Source: Acidobacteriota bacterium (lineage in GTDB: Bacteria > Acidobacteriota > Terriglobia > Bryobacterales > Bryobacteraceae). Taken from it: a stretch of DNA of 55,458 nucleotides. The position numbers and the translations under genes are program-made. The notes beneath the pieces are model-generated. The model was not told the origin of the DNA, made no database searches, and saw only the letters and a program-made list of their open reading frames with translations. The stretch is taken from assembly GCA_026393985.1 (NCBI GenBank), contig JAPKZB010000075.1, positions 1-55,458 on the forward strand, read 5' to 3'. Position 1 is the stretch's first letter; every line of letters starts with the position of its first letter. Of this stretch, positions 26,128-34,926 are shown piece by piece.

Positions 26128-26355
26128 ATGTCCCGAGGCTGGGAGAGCAAGGATGTGGAAAGCCAGCAGGCCGAGCGCGAGTGGGGCGAACGCCCCGTGG
26201 CGCCGCCCACGGAGATGGAACGGCGGCGGCGGAGTCTCGAGCTCTCCCTGACGGCGGCGAAGCGAGACCTAGCATCCGCCCGACATCCCCGGCACCAAGC
26301 GATGCTGGCCGAGGCGGTCCGCCATCTGGAAAGCGAAATCACCAAACTGCTCTGA
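26128..26355 (+). CDS. Small charged helical protein of unknown function
   Basis: 75 residues, rich in Arg and Glu, with a predicted long amphipathic helix in the second half (RRRSLELSLTAAKRDL and onward) that could form a coiled coil. GGAGGT precedes the ATG and the gene starts 3 nt after the stop of the pseudokinase gene, so the two are cotranscribed. No family recognised; a cytoplasmic partner of the pseudokinase is possible. Confidence 0.7.
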   Translation: MSRGWESKDVESQQAEREWGERPVAPPTEMERRRRSLELSLTAAKRDLASARHPRHQAMLAEAVRHLESEITKLL

Positions 26356-26357
26356 AA

Positions 26358-26433
26358 TGGTGAGTCGGCCGGGGCTCGAACCCGGGACCACCGCATTAAA
26401 AGTGCGATGCTCTACCAACTGAGCTACCGACTC
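26358..26433 (-). tRNA. tRNA-Lys (anticodon TTT), CCA encoded
   Basis: 76 nt fold into a complete cloverleaf: acceptor GAGTCGG with CCGACTC, discriminator A, encoded CCA, D-arm GCTC/GAGC, anticodon arm TCGCA-CTTTTAA-TGCGG and a TTCGAGC T-loop. Anticodon TTT is at 26398-26400. It ends only 3 nt from the stop of the small plus-strand gene on the opposite strand. Confidence 0.97.
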
Positions 26434-26463
26434 ACGGGCTCGACTAATAGAATACCAAAAGCC

Positions 26464-27591
26464 TCAGGCTAAGCGTATCTCCCGCCGGTCTATTTTTGCC
26501 CAATCCCAAACGCCAAGGCCCAGCGCACCGGCAATTTCGACATGTTCGGGCTGGCGATGGGTGAAATGGCTAAAGGCGTCGGGGATGTCTTCGACCAGTT
26601 TCTTCATGCCGACCGAGACCCGTTTTTCGTCGATCACGCGCCAACCGACGTGATCCATCGCCACCGGATCCGTGGCGAAATACATCTTCTTGTGCTCCCA
26701 GACAAACTGGGGCCGGGCGCCGGGGCCGCCGTGGTAGAGGCCCTTGATGCCATCCATGATGTTGAGCACGGTCTTGTTCCGGATTACCGGAATTGACACC
26801 GAAGCGGGGATGAACGAGTTGCAGGAGTTCATCGTATTGGTGGCGTGACTGCGGTTGACGTTGTTGACGAGGCCGTGCGAAAGGTTCTTGAGCGCCATAG
26901 TGATACCGGCCGACTGATGATCCTTGAGCAGGCAGAGGTTGATGAGTTTGTTGACGTCTTTGGTGATGAAGCGGGCGGCAAAGGAGCGGCGGGCGGTGAG
27001 GGAAGCCGGATCCTGACCGGGTAGCACGAGTGGCAGTTCCATGTAGTGGTCCGGGTCATAGCCTTCGATGCCCTGCTGCCAGGTCTCGTAGTCTTCGGCG
27101 GCGTGGGTCCAGCGGACCTTTTCCGGGAGCCACTTGTCGAAACCGGCGTTCAGGAACTGGGCGCGGTAGCGATCGTAACAGACGATGTCCTGCGGCTTGA
27201 TGCCAATGGCCGTGAGACTGGCAATGATCTCGCGCACCACCTCGGGCGCGGAGGCCACATGGGGGTAGCCCACCGGGTTCAACTTGATGCCGACCACATC
27301 GCCGGGCTCGAAAAATAGCCGCCAGGCGGCCTGCCAGTCGCCGGCGCCGGTGAGGCCCACCATGCCGCGCCGGATCATGTCGCGGACCGGTTCAGCCTGG
27401 TAGGCGCCGCCCAGAATGGAGCCGGCGTGCTCGACGGAGACGACGCGGCCCTTGAACAGGCCCGGGATCCCCAGTTTGCTGAGTTCGGTTTTTGACGACA
27501 CGCAGGAGGAGAGCGCCAGGGGTCCGGCGGCAAGAGTCGTCAGGAACTTTCTACGATGCAGGCACAAGCGGGGAGCGTTCATGCCTGTCAT
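26464..27591 (-). CDS. DUF362 domain protein, Tat lipoprotein-like leader
   Basis: About 375 residues from the ATG at 27591; an alternative ATG at 27582 gives 372. The leader HRRKFLTTLAAGPLALSSC combines a twin-arginine motif and a lipobox-like Cys. The body matches DUF362 (PGDVVGIKLNPVG, KDVNKLINLCLLKDH, TDPVAMDHVGW), a family of unknown function with iron-sulfur-linked relatives, but no Cys cluster is seen here. Its start overlaps the end of the glycosidase gene by 31-41 nt, suggesting coupling. A CATAAT hexamer (27590-27595) ends 7 nt before the second ATG. Confidence 0.82.
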   Translation of the reverse strand: MTGMNAPRLCLHRRKFLTTLAAGPLALSSCVSSKTELSKLGIPGLFKGRVVSVEHAGSILGGAYQAEPVRDMIRRGMVGLTGAGDWQAAWRLFFEPGDVVGIKLNPVGYPHVASAPEVVREIIASLTAIGIKPQDIVCYDRYRAQFLNAGFDKWLPEKVRWTHAAEDYETWQQGIEGYDPDHYMELPLVLPGQDPASLTARRSFAARFITKDVNKLINLCLLKDHQSAGITMALKNLSHGLVNNVNRSHATNTMNSCNSFIPASVSIPVIRNKTVLNIMDGIKGLYHGGPGARPQFVWEHKKMYFATDPVAMDHVGWRVIDEKRVSVGMKKLVEDIPDAFSHFTHRQPEHVEIAGALGLGVWDWAKIDRREIRLA

Positions 27592-28618
27592 TATGCTCCA
27601 GTTCGCCGAGCGCCGCGCGGCAGGCGGCCAGCGGCACCTCGCCCGGGTCGCGCGGACCGGGACGCCAGACCCACGGCATGGCCACCTGCAGGCCGGCCGC
27701 AGCGGCCGCGCGGAGAAACTCGCCCGCCGGAATGTCGGGCCAGCCGCCATGACCGTCCGGGACGAGGCGGGCGCCCTGGGGATAGAACTCACTCAGGCCG
27801 ACGGCGAGCCGGCTTGCGTAGGGGACGACGCGTTCGGCGAGGACGCGGTGGAAATCGGGTTCGTCGCCGTAGTAGTGGAAGGTGAGCAGATCTCGCGCCG
27901 GGTCGAGCAGACGGGCCCAGCGGCCCATCCAGCGGGCCGTCATGCTGCCGATGGAAAACTGCGCGTGGGTGGCGCGGTGCACCGCCGCGCGGGTGCGGGC
28001 CAGGCGGTCGGCCATGACGGTAAAGCTCAGTTGGTCCTCCTCCGGCACGGCGGAACAACCGACGCCGGAGGGCTCATCGTACCAGTGATCGCGCCGGCGC
28101 ATGACCATCTCCGGTTCGTTGAGCAGTTCGTAGCCGGCCACGTTCGGATGGTTGTTGACGAGGGCCCAGAACGGGGCGAAGACATCGCCGACGAGCGCTT
28201 CGAAAAGGTCCGGATGGCGCAGCAGACGGCCATGGCCTTGGATCACCATGCCGGCGCCGGGAATCCCCCGGGGGCGAAAGGCGAAGGTGTGATCGAGCAG
28301 GACGAAAAGTATGGCGATGCCGTGGCGGGCGGCGGCATCGAGGGCTACCCGGAGCGCGGGTGCAACGCACGGATCGAGCCCCACGGGCTTTTCGCCCACG
28401 AACCGGATGCCATTGCGGCCATCGCAGAAGACGAACCAGCGAACCATGCGGCAACCGGCGGCGGCGAGGGTGGCGAAGTCGGCGTCGAGCAGGGCAGCCC
28501 GGTCCGGAGCGGCGAGGTGGAGCGGCGGGCCGGGCGAGGCGCCGAAGTCCCAGCCGTAGTGCAGACGGAAGTTGATTCCCCACCGCAGTGGCGCGCCCTT
28601 AGCCAGGTGGTAACGCAT
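27551..28618 (-). CDS. GH5-like glycoside hydrolase
   Basis: 355 residues forming a (beta/alpha)8 barrel of the cellulase superfamily. The acid/base Glu is in YELLNEPE and the likely nucleophile Glu in VGLSEFYP; LTFHYYGDEP corresponds to the conserved His-Tyr strand. No signal peptide, so it may act on oligosaccharides in the cytoplasm or the start may be upstream. The substrate cannot be assigned. Overlaps the DUF362 gene downstream. Confidence 0.78.
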   Translation of the reverse strand: MRYHLAKGAPLRWGINFRLHYGWDFGASPGPPLHLAAPDRAALLDADFATLAAAGCRMVRWFVFCDGRNGIRFVGEKPVGLDPCVAPALRVALDAAARHGIAILFVLLDHTFAFRPRGIPGAGMVIQGHGRLLRHPDLFEALVGDVFAPFWALVNNHPNVAGYELLNEPEMVMRRRDHWYDEPSGVGCSAVPEEDQLSFTVMADRLARTRAAVHRATHAQFSIGSMTARWMGRWARLLDPARDLLTFHYYGDEPDFHRVLAERVVPYASRLAVGLSEFYPQGARLVPDGHGGWPDIPAGEFLRAAAAAGLQVAMPWVWRPGPRDPGEVPLAACRAALGELEHNDRHERSPLVPAS

Positions 28619-28690
28619 ACCCGGATAGACGGAAGCGCCGCGGCAAACGCCGAGCGGGCGGATGTAAATCTTTCCCCGGCGCCGTTACGG

Positions 28691-28711
28691 TAAACTAGGG
28701 CGTTTAAGGAG
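28691..28711 (+). promoter_or_regulatory. -10 element and ribosome-binding site deciding a TTG start
   Basis: TAAACT (28691-28696) is a likely -10 box. AAGGAG (28706-28711) lies 6 nt before the TTG at 28718 and fixes that codon as the start of the Gfo/Idh/MocA gene. A short leader of about 15 nt is expected. Confidence 0.5.
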
Positions 28712-28717
28712 ACTGCA

Positions 28718-29731
28718 TTGCGAGTAGGGATTATCGGAACGGGCGCCATTGCCAACATGCATGCGCGCGCTTACAAGGCGATCGGCTACAAGATCACGGT
28801 TTGCTCAAACGGCAACGAGGAGCGCGGCCAAGCGTTTGCCAACGCCCACGGCGCCGAGTTCCTGCGCAACTACGAGGACGTGTGCCGCCACCCCGAGGTC
28901 GACTACGTCGATGTCTGCACCTTCCCGAGTTTCCGTCTGCAGGCAGTTGAGTTGTGCGCGCAGACCAGGAAGCATGTCCTGGTGCAGAAGCCCATGGCGC
29001 TGAGCATTGAAACAGCGCAGCGCATGATAACGGTGGCCCGTGAGGCGGGCATCACGCTCGGGGTGGTCAGCCAGCACCGGTTTGATGATTCGACGCTGTT
29101 TCTCAAAAAAGCCATTGCCGATGGGCGTCTGGGCAAACTGCTGCAGGCCGATGCGTACGTGAAGTGGTACCGGTCGGCGGAGTATTACTCCCGGCCGGTG
29201 AAGGGTTCCTGGGATGTGGAAGGTGGCGGCGCGCTGATCAACCAGGGGATTCACCAGGTGGACATTCTGCTGGCACTGGCGGGGAAGGTCAAGGATGTGG
29301 TGGGCTCGTGGCAGCTGGGCGCCATGCACCAGATTGAGTCCGAAGATGTGGTCAATGCCCTGCTCCGGTTTGAAAACGGCGCCACGGGCGTGATTCAGGC
29401 CTCGACGGCCATCTGGCCCGGCTACCCGGAACGCGTCGAGTTGCACGGCACCAAGGGTACGGCCGTCATGACCGGCGATAAACTGACGACGTGGGATGTG
29501 CGGGATGACTTCGGCGAACCGGCGCCGGTGGAGAACAAGACCAGTTCGGGCGCCTCGGACCCGATGGCGATTCCGCTGACGCCGCTCGAGCGGCAGTTCC
29601 GCGACTTTGGCGAAGCCTGCCAGAACGGCACGACGCCGACCGTGTCCGGCGAAGAGGGTTTGAAGGCGCTACAGCTGGTGCTGAGCGTTTATCAATCGTG
29701 CCGCGAAGAGCGCCGCGTGGTCATCGGCTAA
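28718..29731 (+). CDS. Gfo/Idh/MocA-family oxidoreductase
   Basis: 337 residues with a TTG start chosen because of AAGGAG 6 nt upstream. Rossmann motif IGTGAIANMHA at the N-terminus, LVQKPMAL in place of the usual EKP motif (Lys kept), and GGGALINQGIHQVDILL in the C-terminal domain. NAD(P)-dependent oxidation or reduction of a sugar or related polyol is expected. It starts a probable operon with homoserine kinase (4 nt gap). Confidence 0.9.
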   Translation: MRVGIIGTGAIANMHARAYKAIGYKITVCSNGNEERGQAFANAHGAEFLRNYEDVCRHPEVDYVDVCTFPSFRLQAVELCAQTRKHVLVQKPMALSIETAQRMITVAREAGITLGVVSQHRFDDSTLFLKKAIADGRLGKLLQADAYVKWYRSAEYYSRPVKGSWDVEGGGALINQGIHQVDILLALAGKVKDVVGSWQLGAMHQIESEDVVNALLRFENGATGVIQASTAIWPGYPERVELHGTKGTAVMTGDKLTTWDVRDDFGEPAPVENKTSSGASDPMAIPLTPLERQFRDFGEACQNGTTPTVSGEEGLKALQLVLSVYQSCREERRVVIG

Positions 29732-29735
29732 CCCG

Positions 29736-30644
29736 ATGTGGACGGTGCGAGTACCGGCGTCGAGTGCGAATCTCGGACCGGGTTTTGACGCTCTCGGATT
29801 GGCGTTCGGCCTGTACCTGACGTGCCGGTTTGCGCCCGCCCCGCGCCTGTCGATTGCGGTGCAGGGGCGGGACGCGGCGGCGATCTCCACCGGCGAAGAC
29901 AACTTCATCTGGCAGACGGCGCGGCGGGTAGCGGCGGACCTGGGCCAGGAGCTGCCGCCGGTGGCCTTGACGATTGACAACGATATTCCGCTCGGCAAGG
30001 GCCTGGGTTCCAGCGCGGCGGCGCTGACGGCGGGCGTGGTGATTGCGGACCGCATGCTGGGCTTGGGCTGGCCGATCACCCGGATTCTGGACGAAGCGGC
30101 GCGCCTCGAAGGCCATCCGGACAACGTAGCGGCGTGTGTGCTGGGTTCGATTGTCGCCAGCGCCATTGACGGCCACGGCGTCGCGCGGGCCGTGCGCCTC
30201 GAGATGCCGCCGCGGTTCGGCGTAGCGGTGGTCGTGCCGGATTTTGTGTTGCCGACCAAAGAGGCGCGGGCCACGCTGCCGGAGCGGTACGCCAAGGCGG
30301 ACTGCATTTTCAACGTGCAGCGAAGCGCGCTGCTGATAGCGGCCCTGGCCACGGGCAACGTTTCGGCGTTCCCGGCGGCGCTCGAAGACCGGCTGCATCA
30401 GCCCTACCGGGCCAAACTGGTCCCGGGCCTGGACGAGATGCTCAAACTGCGGGCTCCCGGACTGCTGGGCTGCGCGTTGTCGGGGGCGGGCCCGTCGATT
30501 CTCGTATTTTTTGAACGCGGCAGCGAAGAGGTTTGCGACCTGATCCGGCAGATCTTCGCGCTGCATGGCCGCGCGGCCGAGATCTGTTTTGCGCCCGTCG
30601 CGCAGGACGGTTTATCGATTATGGAGTCCCATGCAAGCAAGTAA
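29736..30644 (+). CDS. thrB: Homoserine kinase
   Basis: 302 residues of the GHMP kinase family: VPASSANLGPGFDALG at the N-terminus, the ATP loop PLGKGLGSSAAAL, and LSGAGPSI near the C-terminus. It phosphorylates L-homoserine using ATP, the step before threonine synthase, whose gene is in this window at 37413-38594 but not adjacent. Placed between an oxidoreductase and a TIM-barrel gene, overlapping the latter by 14 nt. Confidence 0.95.
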   Translation: MWTVRVPASSANLGPGFDALGLAFGLYLTCRFAPAPRLSIAVQGRDAAAISTGEDNFIWQTARRVAADLGQELPPVALTIDNDIPLGKGLGSSAAALTAGVVIADRMLGLGWPITRILDEAARLEGHPDNVAACVLGSIVASAIDGHGVARAVRLEMPPRFGVAVVVPDFVLPTKEARATLPERYAKADCIFNVQRSALLIAALATGNVSAFPAALEDRLHQPYRAKLVPGLDEMLKLRAPGLLGCALSGAGPSILVFFERGSEEVCDLIRQIFALHGRAAEICFAPVAQDGLSIMESHASK

Positions 30645-31557
30645 AGACGCTCTTCTGGCGCAGGGGCTGCCGGGCGAAGACCCGGCGGTAGCGCCCACTT
30701 CCCTGCTCCGGTTTCCCGATGGCGGCGAGTACCGCATCGAGATCCCTTCCACCGAAGGCCCCAAGGCCCTGGCCGCCGTGCTCGACGAAGCCCGGCAGCG
30801 CAAAGTGCCCGTGCACCGGGTTTCGCAAGGCAGCGGCATCATGCTGCTGACCAACACCGAATTGAGCGAAATGCTCGAGATTGGCCGCCAAGCGAACGTG
30901 GAGGTGAACCTGTTTCTCGGACCGCGGGCCGGTTGGGACACCGGCGCGCAGAGCGTCTCGCCTACGGGCAAGGCGTTCGCGCTCGCGGCGCGCGGCGCCA
31001 ACCAACTGGTGCAGAGCCTGGAAGATGTGCGGCGCGGCGTCGAAGCGGGGCTACGCAGTATCCTGGTGAGCGACATCGGGACGTTAGATGTGATCTCGAA
31101 TATGCGGGCCAAGGGGCAGTTGCCGGCCAATCTGATCATCAAGACCTCGGTGATGATGGCGCCGGCCAACCCGGCCAGCGCGCGCCTGCTCGAACAGCAC
31201 GGGGCGGATACGATCAACATCCCCTCGGATCTTTCCATCCCGCAGATTGCCAGCATCCGCGCGGCCATCACCAAGCCGATTGATTTCTACGTCGAAGCCC
31301 CCGATACGATCGGCGGCTTCATCCGGCACTACGAAGTGGCCGAGTTGATCCGCGTGGCCGCGCCGATCTATCTCAAGTTTGGCCTGCGGAATTCGCCCGA
31401 CGTCTATCCCAGCGGCACCCACCTGGACCATACCGTCCTGCTGCTGTGCCGCGAACGGGTGCGGCGGGCGCAGCTCGCCTGCGAGATGATCGAACGGTAT
31501 GCAGCCGGGGCGGTGATGTCGCCGCTCGGCAGCGCCGACCTGGGCGTTCCGGTTTAG
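30631..31557 (+). CDS. TIM-barrel protein, peptidase U32-like, function unknown
   Basis: 308 residues from the ATG at 30631 (GGAG upstream, inside the end of thrB). The sequence alternates beta strands and helices as in a barrel (ILVSDIGTLDVI, LIIKTSVMMAPAN, PIDFYVEAPDTIGGF, APIYLKFGLRN). It resembles proteins annotated as U32 peptidases, but the Cys-containing U32 signature is absent. Coupled to thrB, so a role in amino-acid metabolism is possible. Ends with a 4-nt overlap with the convergent amidohydrolase gene. Confidence 0.6.
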   Translation: MQASKDALLAQGLPGEDPAVAPTSLLRFPDGGEYRIEIPSTEGPKALAAVLDEARQRKVPVHRVSQGSGIMLLTNTELSEMLEIGRQANVEVNLFLGPRAGWDTGAQSVSPTGKAFALAARGANQLVQSLEDVRRGVEAGLRSILVSDIGTLDVISNMRAKGQLPANLIIKTSVMMAPANPASARLLEQHGADTINIPSDLSIPQIASIRAAITKPIDFYVEAPDTIGGFIRHYEVAELIRVAAPIYLKFGLRNSPDVYPSGTHLDHTVLLLCRERVRRAQLACEMIERYAAGAVMSPLGSADLGVPV

Positions 31558-32300
31558 CCGAAAACGGCAAAGGCGGTTTGCGAGAGCATCTGCTGCTTCT
31601 GCTCAACTGGCACGTCGAGCCGAAGCAGCTTTCTCATTTCGACGTCGGTGTTTTCTATCAGGTCCGAACCGGCCATCAGACGATCGGCCGGAATATGCTG
31701 CAGCACCTCGAAGATGTGATTCGGCATCAGCGTTGACAGGTCGAGGTAGATGTTCGGACAGAACGAGGCGGCGACTATGGCGTCAGCCAGCAGCAGTCCG
31801 CCGCCGCCGCAGTGGGCGAGGACGATTTTGAGATCGGGATACCGCCGGGCCGCGAACATAAAGACAGAGGGCAGCGCGTGCGGGATGCCCGAACCGGTGT
31901 GGGCGATGAGCGCCATCCGGTTTTCAAGCGCCGTTTCAAACAGAAAGTTGCTGCGCTCGGAGAGCGTATTCAAGCCCTGATACTGCGGCTGAAACTTCAG
32001 CGCGCGGAAACCGTGCACCTCGCGGCAGCGGCGCACTTCATCGCGGAAGATCTGTTCCGGGATAAAGGGATTCAGGCAGGCGGCGCCGGTGAGGCGATCC
32101 GGATGGGCCGCGACGGCGGCGCCGATCTCTTCATGGGCGGCGGTGTAATCTTCGACGACGGGAAAGGGGATGACGACGGAACGGTCCACACCGCAGCGGT
32201 CCATCTCGCGCAGGAGTTGATCGGCGGTTTGGCGGCGGCCGCTGTGACGAGCAAGCCCGATGTGGGTGTGAGTGTCGTAGAGAAAGAAACCGTCTTTCAT
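31554..32300 (-). CDS. Amidohydrolase-2 family metal-dependent hydrolase
   Basis: 248 residues. DTHTHIG at the N-terminus gives the HxH metal motif, IAHTGSG and LAHCGGGG further ligands, and MAGSDLIENT the last Asp. Related to decarboxylases and hydrolases of the TIM-barrel amidohydrolase superfamily. Last gene of the MFS-queC-queE operon (12 nt after queE). Substrate unknown. Confidence 0.85.
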   Translation of the reverse strand: MKDGFFLYDTHTHIGLARHSGRRQTADQLLREMDRCGVDRSVVIPFPVVEDYTAAHEEIGAAVAAHPDRLTGAACLNPFIPEQIFRDEVRRCREVHGFRALKFQPQYQGLNTLSERSNFLFETALENRMALIAHTGSGIPHALPSVFMFAARRYPDLKIVLAHCGGGGLLLADAIVAASFCPNIYLDLSTLMPNHIFEVLQHIPADRLMAGSDLIENTDVEMRKLLRLDVPVEQKQQMLSQTAFAVFG

Positions 32301-32312
32301 AAACAGAACCGG

Positions 32313-32984
32313 TCATACGCCGCGCCGGTCGCCCCACAAGTCAACATGAAGGCGGGGGCTGAGGCGGAAGCCGTGTTCGAGGCACAGGGGGGCCAGCCAC
32401 AGGCTGCGTTCGCGCAGCAGGGCGGGGTCGCGCCCTTCGGGCATGAGGATGACGTTGCCGGGGGGCGCGGCGAGAGAGTCGACGAGCGCGCGAATTTCAT
32501 CGAGGTCGGCCGGGTTGGCGACGACGAACTTGAGCTGATACGGGTAGCGGTCCAGGAGCGTCCGCAGCACGGGCAGGTTGATGCGGGTATTCTCGTGGCG
32601 GATGGCCCAGTCGCCAGCCGGGGTGGAGTTGGCGAGTTTTGGGCTGATGCTCACCAGGTCGCAGGCGACGTCGGCATCGAGGGTGCCGGCGGTCTCGATG
32701 GTGATGTGCCAGCCGGCCTCCCGTAACGCCCGCGACAGGGGCACGAGTTGGGGCTGCAGCATGGGCTCGCCGCCGGTGAGGACGACGTGGCGGGCCGGAT
32801 AGGCGAGCACCTCGGCGAGGATGGAGTCCACCGTTCGCTCTTCGCCTTCGGGCTGCCACGAGGTGTAGGGGGTATCGCACCAGGAGCAGCGGAGGTTGCA
32901 GCCGCTCGTCCGGACGAAGACCGAAGGAACGCCCAGTAAGCTGCCCTCTCCCTGCAGCGAGTAGAAGATCTCGGCGATTTTCAT
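32313..32984 (-). CDS. queE: 7-carboxy-7-deazaguanine synthase QueE
   Basis: 223 residues from the ATG at 32984. Radical-SAM motif in SGCNLRCSWCDTPYTSW (CxxxCxxC), N-terminal IFYSLQGEG typical of QueE, and VVLTGGEPMLQ. It rearranges 6-carboxytetrahydropterin to 7-carboxy-7-deazaguanine, the step before QueC in preQ0 formation. It lies 10 nt after queC. queD and queF are not in the window. Confidence 0.95.
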   Translation of the reverse strand: MKIAEIFYSLQGEGSLLGVPSVFVRTSGCNLRCSWCDTPYTSWQPEGEERTVDSILAEVLAYPARHVVLTGGEPMLQPQLVPLSRALREAGWHITIETAGTLDADVACDLVSISPKLANSTPAGDWAIRHENTRINLPVLRTLLDRYPYQLKFVVANPADLDEIRALVDSLAAPPGNVILMPEGRDPALLRERSLWLAPLCLEHGFRLSPRLHVDLWGDRRGV

Positions 32985-32994
32985 AACGCGATTT

Positions 32995-33675
32995 TCACCC
33001 GAGCAGCGGGTCCGCCACGCCGGCTTCGGCAAAGCCTTTGGCGCGGAGCAGGCAGCTATCGCACTCGCCGCAAGGGCGGCCGTCCGGGGCCGGGTCGTAG
33101 CAGCTGTGGGTCAGGCCGAAATCGACGCCGGTGCTGAGGCCGAGCTGGATGATCCCGGCCTTGGTCAGTTCGATCAACGGCGTGCGAATGGCCAGCCGCG
33201 AGCGGCCTTCAACACCGGCCTTCGTAGCCAGGTTGGCCATCCGCACAAAGGCGTCGATGAAAGCGGGACGGCAGTCCGGATAGCCGGAGTAGTCGACGGC
33301 GTTCACCCCGATGAAGATGGTCTCGGCCTCGACCACCTCGGCCCAGGCGAGGGCAAAAGAGAGAAAAATGGTGTTCCGCGCGGGAACGTAGGTGATCGGA
33401 ATGCCGGCGCCCATTTCCAAGGCGCTGCGGTGCTTGGGCACTTCAATATCGTCCGTGAGGGCCGAGCCGCCAAAGACCCGCAGGTCGATGCGGGCCACCC
33501 GGTGGGCGTGGGCGCCAAGATGCGCCGCCACGCGTTCGGCCGCGGCCAACTCCTGCCGGTGGCGCTGCCCGTAGTCGAACGAGAGGGCATAGGTTTCAAA
33601 TCCCTCCCGGCGGGCGACAGCAAGGCAGGTGGCGGAATCGAGACCGCCGCTTAACAGACAAATGGCACGAGCCAA
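32995..33675 (-). CDS. queC: 7-cyano-7-deazaguanine synthase QueC
   Basis: 226 residues from a TTG at 33675, chosen because AGGAG lies 7 nt upstream and the length then fits the family. PP-loop [10 protein letters not shown] binds [13 protein letters not shown] and NTIFLSFAL are family signatures; HSCYDP and [10 protein letters not shown] hold the zinc cysteines. It converts 7-carboxy-7-deazaguanine to preQ0 with ATP and ammonia, for queuosine in tRNA. It starts 4 nt after the MFS gene's stop. Confidence 0.95.
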   Translation of the reverse strand: MARAICLLSGGLDSATCLAVARREGFETYALSFDYGQRHRQELAAAERVAAHLGAHAHRVARIDLRVFGGSALTDDIEVPKHRSALEMGAGIPITYVPARNTIFLSFALAWAEVVEAETIFIGVNAVDYSGYPDCRPAFIDAFVRMANLATKAGVEGRSRLAIRTPLIELTKAGIIQLGLSTGVDFGLTHSCYDPAPDGRPCGECDSCLLRAKGFAEAGVADPLLG

Positions 33676-33679
33676 GGGC

Positions 33680-34885
33680 CTACTCCTTCTCCGGCAGCGT
33701 TCGCGCCAGCATCCAGCCGGCCAGCGGCAGAACACTGACCAAGGCCAGCGCCCGGTGCAGGCCGAAGTAATCAGCCGCCAATCCGGTGAGCGGAATAAAG
33801 ATCAGCCCGGCGCTTCCCCAGGCAAAACCCATCAACAGCGCCGAAACGGTGCCGGCCTGCCCCGGCACGAGACGCTGTCCCATGAGCAAATTGACGGGAA
33901 TGGTGAACAGTAACAGCAGTCCGCCCAGGGCCAGTCCCAGCAGCGACACCCAGCCCGAGGCCAGGAAGAAGACAGCGAGAAAGGGCAGACAGCCGAGCAT
34001 GGAGATCAGAATCACGCGCCGGCCGCCGAAACGGTCGGCCAGATGGCCGCCCACAAAGCCGCCCAGGGCGCCGAAGGTCATGTAGAGTGTCAGGCCCAGG
34101 GCCGCCGACTGCACGCTGAAGCCCCGCTCCCGGCTCAGATAAAGCGGCAGGAAATGGGCAAAACACATGTGCACCACCGAGCGGATGAACACGAGAAGAT
34201 AGTGCACCGTCAGCGGCTTCCATACGGCGCGCAGCGGCGCCAGGGAGATGCGGCCGCGTCCGGAACTCACCGGGGGCGTGCGCAGCGCCCGCCAGAGAAT
34301 GCCCGTAATCACCAGACCCGGAATCGCCCCCAGCCAACTGCCCTCCATGCCAAAGCGGCCCACGAGGAGCGAAAAGAACGCGGGGCCGATGGCCATGCCG
34401 AGCGTCCCCGAACTGATGAACACCGCCATCCAGCGGCCCGGGTTAGCCGGTATCCCCACCGTGGCATTGGCCGTGGCCTGCGGATGAAAGGATGCAACCC
34501 CCGCGCCACCGAGCAGGACCATTAGAAAAAGCCACGGATAGGCGGGCGCCCAACCGAGCAACGAAATGAAGACGCCCGCCACGGCAGGAGCCAAGACCGT
34601 GAACATCCAGGAGGGATACCGGTCGGAGAGAATGCCGTAGAGCGGCTGCAGGAGCGAGGAGGAGAAGACGAGCACCCCGCCCAGCAGCCCCGCCTGCGAT
34701 AGACTCAAGCCATGCTTGGCCACCAGCAGCGGCTGAAAACCGCTCAAGGCGCTCGAGTAGAGGTCGATGAAGAAGTGAGCAAAGGCGAGCAGACCCAGGG
34801 CTACGAAGCCGGACCGCTCAGCGGGTAGGGCCGCGGGCGGGGCTAAAGTGGCACTGGCGCTATTGGCACTCATGCAAAACTTCAT
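33680..34885 (-). CDS. MFS transporter, fosmidomycin-resistance (Fsr)-like
   Basis: 401 residues with about 12 transmembrane helices and the MFS loop motif GILSDRYP in the first half and [11 protein letters not shown] in the second. Fsr-like proteins export drugs or metabolites; the neighbours queC and queE suggest a deazapurine or precursor substrate, which is inference. Two starts are possible: ATG 34885, or ATG 34873. A TATAAT (34884-34889) overlaps the first ATG, favouring the second. Confidence 0.88.
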   Translation of the reverse strand: MKFCMSANSASATLAPPAALPAERSGFVALGLLAFAHFFIDLYSSALSGFQPLLVAKHGLSLSQAGLLGGVLVFSSSLLQPLYGILSDRYPSWMFTVLAPAVAGVFISLLGWAPAYPWLFLMVLLGGAGVASFHPQATANATVGIPANPGRWMAVFISSGTLGMAIGPAFFSLLVGRFGMEGSWLGAIPGLVITGILWRALRTPPVSSGRGRISLAPLRAVWKPLTVHYLLVFIRSVVHMCFAHFLPLYLSRERGFSVQSAALGLTLYMTFGALGGFVGGHLADRFGGRRVILISMLGCLPFLAVFFLASGWVSLLGLALGGLLLLFTIPVNLLMGQRLVPGQAGTVSALLMGFAWGSAGLIFIPLTGLAADYFGLHRALALVSVLPLAGWMLARTLPEKE

Positions 34886-34926
34886 TATAGCGAAACCTAT
34901 TTCTACGCCCGGGGTTTGAATTGATT

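Noticed and set aside
30631-31557. Genuine U32 collagenase-type peptidase
   Set aside because: The Cys-containing signature of that family was not found, so only a TIM-barrel call with weak similarity is kept.
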